NCBI GenBank assembly: GCA_017623505.1
Contig: JAGAOZ010000018.1
Coordinates: 1-64,000, forward strand
Direction: 5' to 3'
From: Alistipes sp.
GTDB lineage: Bacteria; Bacteroidota; Bacteroidia; Bacteroidales; Rikenellaceae
Length of the DNA: 64,000 nucleotides
The notes beneath the pieces are model-generated. The model saw only the letters and a program-made list of their open reading frames with translations, searched no databases and was not told the DNA's origin. The position numbers and the translations under genes were made by a program. Shown one piece after another: positions 14,416 to 21,456 of the stretch (positions are counted from its first letter, which is position 1; each line of letters opens with the position of its first letter).

Positions 14416-15483
14416 ATGAAAGTTATTACAGTAGGTCGAGATATCTCAAATAATTATATAGTAGAGGATGCACAAGTATCACGCAATCATTTGCAGATTG
14501 TTGTTAGTGACGATAAGAAGATGCTCGTTGTTGATTTAGGCTCAGCGAATGGAACATTTGTTAATGGAGTAAGAATCAATGGCGAGACACAGTTGCGAGC
14601 TAATGATGAGGTGAGAGCTGCCGGGGTAAAGATTCCATGGCAGGATTTGGTGGGGCTTAAGCCAGTGAAAAAACCGGTAGCGCCCCAACAACCCCAGCAA
14701 CCTCAAAAGAAGAGTGGCGGGGCGTTGTTGTGGATAATTATTTGTGCTGTTATTGTGTTGGCGTCTGCGGCTCTTTGCTGGTGGATTGCAAGTAGTAAAA
14801 ACAGTGAGATAGAAGCTGCAAAAACTCAAGTGGAAACATTAGAAAATGACCTTAATAAAAGTAAAAATGAGTATAACGAATTGCAAAACAAATATGATGA
14901 ACTTAATAATAAACACGACGCATATGTTACAGCGGCAAATAAAACATTAGGTGGTAATGCTGAGAAAATAAATGGTTTGAATGAAGCAGCAGAAAAAGCA
15001 AAAGCTAATCAAGATGATTTAAAACAAAAGAATGAAGAGTTAAAGGCTAAAAATAATGAATTAAATGCTGCAATTAATAGATCAAATAATGACAATGCAA
15101 AAATAATTGCTAAGCAACAAAAGGATTTGAGTGAGAAAGTGACTCATATAAACCAACTTAAAGAAGATAGTACAAAACTTCAAAAAGACTTGGATGCTAA
15201 GAAAAAAAATATTAAGAATTTGCAAGATTCGTTAGGTCAAATACGCAAAATTGTAAAAAATAAAGAGTCGGATTGGAAATGGAAAAATAATCTAAGAGCA
15301 TATTTGGGTTTGAAAGAGGACAACGATTCGTCATCTATAAAGGATGATGAGAAGACTCAGCAGACCCAACCAGCAGAGCAGGAGGTTGCAACAGCGGAGC
15401 AGCCTCAAGAGACAGCTGCCAAAGCAGAGCCAGTAAAGGAGACTCCTGCTCCTCAAGCAGAGAAAGCAACAGAGGTAAAATAA
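14416..15483 (+). CDS. FHA domain - membrane span - extracytoplasmic coiled coil (paralogue 1)
   Basis: Residues 1-78 of this 355-residue protein form a compact FHA domain with GR (7-8), SRNH (22-25), NG (45-46) and NG (50-51). All phosphothreonine-binding residues are present. The domain ends in a PWQDLVGL signature. A Pro/Gln-rich linker (84-99) precedes one span (102-125). Then comes CWWIASSKNSEIE and about 190 residues of heptad-type coiled coil rich in Lys, Asn and Glu, ending in an acidic Gln/Pro/Ala tail. By the positive-inside rule the FHA is cytoplasmic and the coil periplasmic. It belongs to a tandem set with the next two genes. Confidence 0.9.
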   Translation: MKVITVGRDISNNYIVEDAQVSRNHLQIVVSDDKKMLVVDLGSANGTFVNGVRINGETQLRANDEVRAAGVKIPWQDLVGLKPVKKPVAPQQPQQPQKKSGGALLWIIICAVIVLASAALCWWIASSKNSEIEAAKTQVETLENDLNKSKNEYNELQNKYDELNNKHDAYVTAANKTLGGNAEKINGLNEAAEKAKANQDDLKQKNEELKAKNNELNAAINRSNNDNAKIIAKQQKDLSEKVTHINQLKEDSTKLQKDLDAKKKNIKNLQDSLGQIRKIVKNKESDWKWKNNLRAYLGLKEDNDSSSIKDDEKTQQTQPAEQEVATAEQPQETAAKAEPVKETPAPQAEKATEVK

Positions 15484-15501
15484 GCTAAAATTACTGACCC
15501 G

Positions 15502-15543
15502 ATGAGAGTTTACACCATAGGAAGAGATAGAACATGCGATTAT
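15502..15543 (+). repeat. 42-bp direct repeat, copy 1
   Basis: These 42 bases, the first 14 codons of FHA paralogue 2, recur without a mismatch at 16346-16387. The flanking DNA has diverged well beyond this, so the identity is more recent than the rest of the duplication or is maintained. Confidence 0.95.
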
Positions 15544-16293
15544 GTTGTGGATGATGCGAAGGTATCGCGTACTCATCTGCAAATAGTGGTTGATGATAAT
15601 GGGGTTGTGTCGGTTGTTGATTTGAACTCCAGAAATGGTACGTACGTCAATGGAGCACCGATAAGTGGCGTGACTCGATTGAATATAAAAGACGAGTTGA
15701 GAGCATTTGAGGTGAAAATTCCTTGGCAAGAGATAATTGGGCTGAAACAGGATGATGGCTCAGGCTCTAAGACACAGCCAAAGAATAGTGGCAAAGGAAA
15801 CCTCGTTTGGCTTATTATGTATGCCGTAGTTTTGATTGTATCAGTCGCTGTTTGCTGGTGGATTGCTAGTAACAAGAATAGCGAAATAGAGCAGGTTAAG
15901 CAACAATCAGCCGTAGCGCAGAAAACTTTGGAAGAAAAGAATAAGGAATTAGAGGAGCAGATAGAAAACCTCGAGGCTGAATGTGGTAATCTTAGTGACC
16001 AACTTCAAGAGCTAGCAGCTAGTAAAGATAAGGAGATAGATAATCTGGTTAAGGTTAGAAAGAATCTTCAGGCCGATATTAAAGAGTTGGAAGGTGAGAA
16101 GGATGCATTGGTAATAGAGAAGTCAATGTTGGAAGGTGAGAATGAAGTATTGGAGGAAGACAAGGCCGAGTTGCAGGAGAAGGTGGACTCGTTAAATGTG
16201 GCAAATGCAAAACCGGACTCTACAACAAAACTTACTGTAACGAACCGGCGTACGTGTACAATAATAATCGGAGATAGAGAAAACAAAGAGTAA
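15502..16293 (+). CDS. FHA domain - membrane span - coiled coil (paralogue 2)
   Basis: This 263-residue paralogue of the preceding gene has FHA motifs GR (7-8), SRTH (22-25), NG (45-46) and NG (50-51), then PWQEIIGL, a span (about 100-122), CWWIASNKNSEIE and a coiled coil of about 115 residues. The FHA and span sections are clearly homologous to paralogue 1, while the coil is shorter and divergent. The first 42 nt of the coding sequence are identical to those of paralogue 3 (16346-16387), pointing to a recent duplication or gene conversion. The DDAKVSRTHLQIVVDD segment suggests a functional phosphothreonine pocket. It starts 18 bp after the previous stop. Confidence 0.9.
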   Translation: MRVYTIGRDRTCDYVVDDAKVSRTHLQIVVDDNGVVSVVDLNSRNGTYVNGAPISGVTRLNIKDELRAFEVKIPWQEIIGLKQDDGSGSKTQPKNSGKGNLVWLIMYAVVLIVSVAVCWWIASNKNSEIEQVKQQSAVAQKTLEEKNKELEEQIENLEAECGNLSDQLQELAASKDKEIDNLVKVRKNLQADIKELEGEKDALVIEKSMLEGENEVLEEDKAELQEKVDSLNVANAKPDSTTKLTVTNRRTCTIIIGDRENKE

Positions 16294-16345
16294 TAAGAAA
16301 AATATTCGAACAGATTAATATTGTTGGCAATAAATAATAGAGTTT

Positions 16346-16387
16346 ATGAGAGTTTACACCATAGGAAGAGATAGAACATGCGATTAT
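16346..16387 (+). repeat. 42-bp direct repeat, copy 2
   Basis: Identical to 15502-15543. It covers the start codon and the GR-containing first strand of the FHA fold, and identity ends abruptly after codon 14. Confidence 0.95.
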
Positions 16388-16993
16388 CAGATTGATGATT
16401 GTATTGTCGGTGTCTTTCATCTGCAGATTGTGGTTCGAGATGATAGAAGAATCTCTGTGGTGGACTTCGGGTCGCATATAGGTACTTCACTTAATGGTCG
16501 TCGAGTGGTTGGCGAGGTGATGCTTCGACCTCGTGACGAGTTGCGTATCGGAGATATTGTTGTGCCGTGGCAGAGAATTGTCGGGTTGTCGGGCGGTGTC
16601 GCGGATAGATATAAACCAGTGGCGAAGCCTCAAAATAGGACGGCACCTTGGGTGTGGGGCGTGATAGGATGCTTAGCATTTTTAACACTCTGTTTTGCGG
16701 CAGGAATGATATGGCTATACGTGGAGAATACTGATAAAACGGCAGCGATAGAGATGCAGCAACGAGAAATCACAGAGCTTAAGCGAGGGCTGGAAGTGAA
16801 TAAAAACACCGTACAGGAGTTGCGACAAACGGTTTCGGTACTACACGAGGAGCGGCAATCTTTAGACACTTTGGTTGATTTCTATTATGCCGAAAACAAT
16901 AATTTGAGAGAGAAACTTAAGGCGACACAAGTGGAACTGGAGGCTGAACAAAACAGAGTACATCTTGATTACGATATAAATTATCGTTATTAA
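16346..16993 (+). CDS. Degenerate FHA-like domain - span - coiled coil (paralogue 3)
   Basis: This 215-residue protein has the same layout as the two preceding genes: FHA-like domain (1-78), PWQRIVGL, span at about 103-125, then a coiled coil of about 85 residues. The phosphothreonine-binding residues are lost: SRxH is VFH-type (VGVFH at 21-25, so Ser22 is Gly and Arg23 is Val) and the conserved Asn45 is Ile (GSHIGTSLNG). The scaffold strands remain (LQIVVRDD, ISVVDFG, LNGRRV). It is probably a pseudo-FHA that binds constitutively or without phosphate. The reading frame is intact, so it is not a pseudogene. The first 42 nt equal those of paralogue 2. Confidence 0.85.
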   Translation: MRVYTIGRDRTCDYQIDDCIVGVFHLQIVVRDDRRISVVDFGSHIGTSLNGRRVVGEVMLRPRDELRIGDIVVPWQRIVGLSGGVADRYKPVAKPQNRTAPWVWGVIGCLAFLTLCFAAGMIWLYVENTDKTAAIEMQQREITELKRGLEVNKNTVQELRQTVSVLHEERQSLDTLVDFYYAENNNLREKLKATQVELEAEQNRVHLDYDINYRY

Positions 16994-17017
16994 GCTAAAA
17001 ATGATATAAGAACAGAT

Positions 17018-17878
17018 ATGAATAAACAGGCTTTACCCGTAATTCCGAACTACCATGTTGGCCATTTGGTGGCAGAGGGTGGAACGGCACGTGTCTACTG
17101 GGGTGTGGACCTCAGAAGCGGTTTTCCTGTGGCTATAAAGGAACTGAAACAGAGGTTCTTTGCAAATGAATTTGTTAGAAACAACTTTAGGAATGTTGAG
17201 ACGCAGCTCTATTTGATGTTGGAGCATCGCAACATACCACGATTGGTGGATTTTATAGATATTGTAGAGCGCAATCAATGGTATATTGTAATGCCTTTTA
17301 TCGAGGGCGATAGCTTGGAGCATTTTATTTACAATAAAATGACTCTGGTGCCGGAGCATATCGCGCTGCCGATATTTGTAGAGATATTGGATACTGTGGC
17401 GTATATACATCAGAAGGGAATCCTACATCTGGATATTAAGTCGAATAATGTGATTCTGACACCTAAACGTGAGGTGAGATTAATTGATTTGGGTATTGCG
17501 TCACGAATGAGTGACATGGGTAGCAGTACAACAGGTTATGGAACACCGTCGTATATGCCGCCGGAGCAGTTTGAGAAAAAAGCTTGCGGTCGTTATACGG
17601 ATATTTTTGCGTTGGGAGTGATGCTGTTTGAAATGCTGACCGGTCGTGTGCCGTTTATCGCTAATTCGACAGACCGAAATGAGTCTATAAGAGAACTGCG
17701 ACGCCAGATTAAAGAAGATCCAACACCACAAATGGCTCAGTTCTATCCGTTTATCGGAGAGGAATTGCAGAGAATAGTGGAAAAAGCATTACAAAAGGAG
17801 CCTCGTTATAGGTATCAGACTTGCGAGGAGTTTCTAAAGGATGTTAAGGCATACATGAAAAGACACAATATTAAGTAA
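17018..17878 (+). CDS. Soluble Hanks-type Ser/Thr protein kinase (non-RD)
   Basis: This is a bare kinase domain of 286 residues with no membrane span. Motifs are a modified glycine loop AEGGTARVYWG (19-29), VAIKEL with the ATP-binding Lys41, a catalytic loop HLDIKSNN (H137, D139, K141, N144), DLG in place of DFG (D157), an activation segment TTGYGTPSYMPPEQ with PPE instead of APE, and FALGVMLFEMLTGRVPF in the C-lobe. All catalytic residues are present, so activity is likely. The HRD arginine is Leu, which makes it a non-RD kinase and suggests it may not need activation-loop phosphorylation. It overlaps the next kinase gene by one base (TAATG), so the two are translationally coupled. Likely substrates are the FHA proteins around it (inference). 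Confidence 0.95.
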   Translation: MNKQALPVIPNYHVGHLVAEGGTARVYWGVDLRSGFPVAIKELKQRFFANEFVRNNFRNVETQLYLMLEHRNIPRLVDFIDIVERNQWYIVMPFIEGDSLEHFIYNKMTLVPEHIALPIFVEILDTVAYIHQKGILHLDIKSNNVILTPKREVRLIDLGIASRMSDMGSSTTGYGTPSYMPPEQFEKKACGRYTDIFALGVMLFEMLTGRVPFIANSTDRNESIRELRRQIKEDPTPQMAQFYPFIGEELQRIVEKALQKEPRYRYQTCEEFLKDVKAYMKRHNIK

Positions 17879-19680
17879 TGGGACAAACAGAGGAACAAAA
17901 TACAATTATTAACCACAACTATTTGCTGGAGAAAACAACACTTTCGTCAGGTAAATATGTGATTCTCTCTCGTCTTGGAGAGGGCGGTTTTGGTATTACG
18001 TATAAGGCGATGCAGGTTGGCCTTAATAAGATTGTATGTATCAAGGAGTATTTCTTGGCTGGTCGTTGTGTGCGTCGCGCGGGAACACCTTTCGTGGAGA
18101 TTCAGGGTGACAATACCGCTACATATATGAAATACCAAGAGGCCTTTGTTAAAGAGGCCCGAATGCTTTCGGATTTTCATCATCCTAATATTGTAAATGT
18201 GACTGACGTGTTTAGCGAGAACAACACGTCGTACATGGTTATGGACTTTATTGAGGGTATGAGTTTGCAGAAAATTGTCGATGATAATGGTCCTCTGTCT
18301 TATCCTCAAGCTGTAAACTATATGGCCCAGATAGCTTCGGCAGTGGGTTATGTTCATCAGCGTCATGTGTTACATAGGGATATTAAGCCTGATAATATTA
18401 TGATTACAGCGGACCATAAGGCTATTTTGATTGACTTTGGTTCAGCTCGTGAGTTCGAACATGATAAGACTCAGGCTCATACTTCGATGATTACCCATGG
18501 CTATGCTCCTACTGAGCAATATACTACGAAGAGCCGCAAGGGTTCGTATACCGATATTTATGCCATAGGTGCTACGCTCTATTTTGTTTTGACCGGTCAG
18601 GTGCCTATGGAGTCGGCGGCTCGTCTTACTGAGAAGATGACAGAGCCGAGAGTTCTTAATCATTCAATTCCACCCGAAGCAAATCGTACAATCTTGAAGG
18701 CTATGCAGATTAAGGCCGAGAACCGTCATCAAACTATTGACGAGTTTATGGATGATTTGCGCAATGTCAGACCATCGAAGCTTGTCGATGAAAATATTGG
18801 TGGAGGAAGTCGTGGTAAGGCTTGGATACTTGCTGTTGTCGGAATAGCTGTTGTCCTTGTCGGAGGTTTGCTCGCTTATCTGTTTATGGGCTTTGGAAGT
18901 AATTCTCAAGATATTTTAGAGCCGGGTGCGCCAGATGTTGAGATTTACAACTTTAGTGGTGAATACAATTATCCTATGATCTATGTTGAAGGTGGTAATT
19001 TCGTTATGGGTAGTGATGACGCTGACTCAGATGATAATCCAAAGCATAGTGTTACTATCTCCGATTTTTATATAGGGCAGATGGAGGTTTCTCGTGGCCT
19101 GTATAAGCGGATTATGGGCAAAGACTCAGATCCGTCGGGTTCTGAGCCGGAAATGACTATCAACGGGGAGGTGGCTACGGATGCTTATTATGATAGATTG
19201 CCGGTGGAGAATATTTCGTATGATGATGCCAAGAGGTTTATCGCAAAACTCAATAAGAAAACCGGCGCAGACTTTATGTTGCCTACTGAGGCGCAATGGG
19301 AATATGCAGCCCGTGGTGGTAAATACTCTAAGGGAACTCGATATGCCGGCTCAATGGATGTGGGGGGTATATGGTATAATCAAAATGATACGGCACCGGT
19401 GGATTATGATGGCAATAAGAATGAGTTAGGTATCTATAACATGAGTGGAAATGTTGCTGAATGGTGTGCTGACTATTATGATGAAAATTATTATAATGAA
19501 TCTGCCCGAATGGTGGATCCGTGTAATTATAAAGAATCAGATGCTGTGAATTCTGTGGTATTCCGCGGTGGCGGATATGATACAGCTGATGTGGCAGAAT
19601 TAGCCACTACATATAGAGATTTCGAATATCAAAACGATTGTACTCCAAGTATTGGTATTAGATTGGTAATCAAAAAATAA
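17878..19680 (+). CDS. Transmembrane Ser/Thr kinase with extracytoplasmic FGE/SUMF1-like domain
   Basis: This is a 600-residue fusion. Residues about 25-295 are a canonical Hanks kinase: GEGGFGITYKA (34-44), Lys56, HRDIKPDN (166-173), DFGSAR (186-191), an APE-equivalent GYAPTEQY and DIYAIGATLYFVLTGQ. A linker and one span (about 315-337) follow. Residues about 366-600 are a formylglycine-generating-enzyme/sulfatase-modifying-factor fold: IYVEGGNFVMGS, ISDFYIGQMEVSRGLYK, LPTEAQWEYAARGG, GNVAEWCADYYD and FRGGGYD. Most such domains outside true FGE are non-catalytic binding modules with a C-type-lectin-like fold. With the kinase inside, this domain faces the periplasm and probably senses a ligand. 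The kinase domain is of the RD type, unlike its partner. Ligand unknown. Confidence 0.95.
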   Translation: MGQTEEQNTIINHNYLLEKTTLSSGKYVILSRLGEGGFGITYKAMQVGLNKIVCIKEYFLAGRCVRRAGTPFVEIQGDNTATYMKYQEAFVKEARMLSDFHHPNIVNVTDVFSENNTSYMVMDFIEGMSLQKIVDDNGPLSYPQAVNYMAQIASAVGYVHQRHVLHRDIKPDNIMITADHKAILIDFGSAREFEHDKTQAHTSMITHGYAPTEQYTTKSRKGSYTDIYAIGATLYFVLTGQVPMESAARLTEKMTEPRVLNHSIPPEANRTILKAMQIKAENRHQTIDEFMDDLRNVRPSKLVDENIGGGSRGKAWILAVVGIAVVLVGGLLAYLFMGFGSNSQDILEPGAPDVEIYNFSGEYNYPMIYVEGGNFVMGSDDADSDDNPKHSVTISDFYIGQMEVSRGLYKRIMGKDSDPSGSEPEMTINGEVATDAYYDRLPVENISYDDAKRFIAKLNKKTGADFMLPTEAQWEYAARGGKYSKGTRYAGSMDVGGIWYNQNDTAPVDYDGNKNELGIYNMSGNVAEWCADYYDENYYNESARMVDPCNYKESDAVNSVVFRGGGYDTADVAELATTYRDFEYQNDCTPSIGIRLVIKK

Positions 19681-19721
19681 AAAAATACTATAATTAATTT
19701 ACTAACCAATTAAAACACAAG

Positions 19722-21116
19722 ATGATGAAAAAGTTATTTTTAGCTCTCGCTTTTGCTGTCGGAGTATCGTTTGCAGCAAATGCACAAGTGTCGGATGATG
19801 TTAAAGGTGTGGTAAAGCCTGAAGCGCAGAAACAGCAAGAGCAGCTTTATGTAAAGGTGCGTGAGGCTTTGAATGGCAATGTTAAGGGTAATAAGTCTGC
19901 TCTTAATGCTATTGCCGAAGATCCTCAGTTCTTGTTTGAGGCTGCGAAAGTAGAGGTTGAGTTGGGCTCTAAGGCTCTTAAGCCTGTGTTTGTTGCGCTC
20001 TCTAAGACTGGTTCAAATAAGTTTATTTTTGAGCCTATTAATGCAGCAACATCTGATGTTAAGAATAAAATGGCTAAGGATGGAGTCAAGGTAATTAAAA
20101 ATGTATATGTAATCAGCACCGTAGCGGAGCTTAGAACAATCACTGGTGATAATAAGAGTGATGCTCGTTATAGTGTTAAACTTACTTGGGAGGTAACAGC
20201 TCCTTTGAAGAATAATAAGGAGGCTTCAGTAAATGGTGAGCTCGTTAAGACTCCTAAGGTGACAAAGGTGAAGCTTATCGCTTCGGAGGCTCAGGCTGTG
20301 CCTTATTTGCAGAGTGAGGTTGCTCGAATGACAGCAATAGCAAAGGAGAAGGTGCGCCAATGGTTCAGAGAGCCAAAGGTAATCTCTGGTAAGGAGCTCG
20401 GTCTGGATAAGGAGGTTGTTGGTGCATTTGCAGTAGTTGGTGAGATTCACTCAGGTAAGACTATTCGTAATGATAAGGTCTTTAGCATGAACGAGTCATC
20501 TCACATTACTCTTCCATTGAATCCAAATCAGTTTATTGATTCATCAAAGGCATATCAATATGTTAATCCTGAGGCATCGGTAGAGGTTGCTCCTAAGTTT
20601 ACTGTTGAAGTAAATGCAGATATGACAAAGGCTGAGATTACTAAGGTGGAGTATCAGATTATAGCTGTTAGCGAGCCAAAGACACATGAAGAGATTGTAA
20701 ATGCTGTTCGTAATTCTAAGGCTTTTGCTGAGGAGTATGTGGCTAAGGTGGCTGAGTATGCTGTATCTCGTGATAAGGCTGCTAAGGAGGAGATTTTGGC
20801 TATGTTTGAGAATCCAGAGAGCGGTATCGATGTTACCTTCCGTTACAAGAATGGTAAGGAGCGTATGAATAAGGCTATCCCTGCGAAGAAGTATCTCTCT
20901 CGTATCAAAGGTTTGGAGATGGACGCAAAGGTTGAGTTCAATGGCGTACAGGAGAATAACTGGAATACTATCGTGTTGGATATGTGTCAGAAGTTCCGCA
21001 GCAAGACATACGGCGATACTATGCAGAAGCGTATCTACATCAAGAAAGTTGATGGCGCATATAAGATTGCAAAGATTGAGGCCGTAGAGGAGAGTACCAA
21101 GCGTTTGGAGGAGTAA
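19722..21116 (+). CDS. Secreted or periplasmic protein of unknown function in the FHA island
   Basis: This 464-residue protein has a clean signal peptide (residues 1-22, MMKK start, ending AANAQ), so it should reach the periplasm. The mature part is rich in Lys, Val and Glu, without further membrane spans and with one late Cys. It alternates helical stretches (SEVARMTAIAKEKVRQWF) with beta-rich ones. The last 110 residues (helix, then YKNGKERMN, AKVEFNGVQENNW, YIKKVDGAYKIAKIEAV) look like an NTF2-type cone but this is a weak call. No family is recognised. Its position, 41 bp after the FGE-kinase and before two FHA genes on the same strand, suggests it may be an extracytoplasmic partner of the kinase or phosphatase ectodomains. 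Confidence 0.8.
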   Translation: MMKKLFLALAFAVGVSFAANAQVSDDVKGVVKPEAQKQQEQLYVKVREALNGNVKGNKSALNAIAEDPQFLFEAAKVEVELGSKALKPVFVALSKTGSNKFIFEPINAATSDVKNKMAKDGVKVIKNVYVISTVAELRTITGDNKSDARYSVKLTWEVTAPLKNNKEASVNGELVKTPKVTKVKLIASEAQAVPYLQSEVARMTAIAKEKVRQWFREPKVISGKELGLDKEVVGAFAVVGEIHSGKTIRNDKVFSMNESSHITLPLNPNQFIDSSKAYQYVNPEASVEVAPKFTVEVNADMTKAEITKVEYQIIAVSEPKTHEEIVNAVRNSKAFAEEYVAKVAEYAVSRDKAAKEEILAMFENPESGIDVTFRYKNGKERMNKAIPAKKYLSRIKGLEMDAKVEFNGVQENNWNTIVLDMCQKFRSKTYGDTMQKRIYIKKVDGAYKIAKIEAVEESTKRLEE

Positions 21117-21181
21117 AAAGTGAGTGAGAAGAGTTGCCAACTTCGTATATGTGATTGGTAGCTCCTAAAAGAGGTAGATAT

Positions 21182-21433
21182 ATGAAAATTATAAAGATTG
21201 GTAGAGATACTAGTAACGACGTAGTTATTTCGCATGATCCAATGGTGTCGCATGCCCATTGTCAGATTATTGAGAACTATGGCGAATATACATTGTTGGA
21301 TTGTAATTCGTTGAATGGTACATACGTAAATGGAATGAAGATGCGTCGTAATGGTGAAATTCGTATTAAGCAGAGTGATATTATCCGTATAGGTAATACA
21401 ACTTTGCCATGGATACAGTATTTTATGAGATAA
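21182..21433 (+). CDS. Stand-alone FHA domain protein
   Basis: This 83-residue protein consists of a single FHA domain: GR (7-8), SHAH (SRxH with Arg replaced by His), NSLNGTYVNG and a closing LPWIQYF. The ATG at 21182 is chosen because the FHA begins at once (MKIIKIGRD), as in its paralogue, and GAGG lies 9 bp upstream; a TTG at 21155 would add nine residues with no support. It is the smallest FHA protein of the island and lacks a span. It may act as a soluble adaptor or a competitor for phosphothreonine sites. Its closest relative here is the N-terminus of the next protein. Confidence 0.85.
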   Translation: MKIIKIGRDTSNDVVISHDPMVSHAHCQIIENYGEYTLLDCNSLNGTYVNGMKMRRNGEIRIKQSDIIRIGNTTLPWIQYFMR

Positions 21434-21456
21434 CCTAACTTTAAACTATTTATATT

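Noticed and set aside
19560-19680. Diversity-generating retroelement variable region at the end of the FGE-like domain
   Set aside because: DGR targets often have this fold, but no reverse transcriptase, accessory gene or second near-identical template copy is seen in the window.
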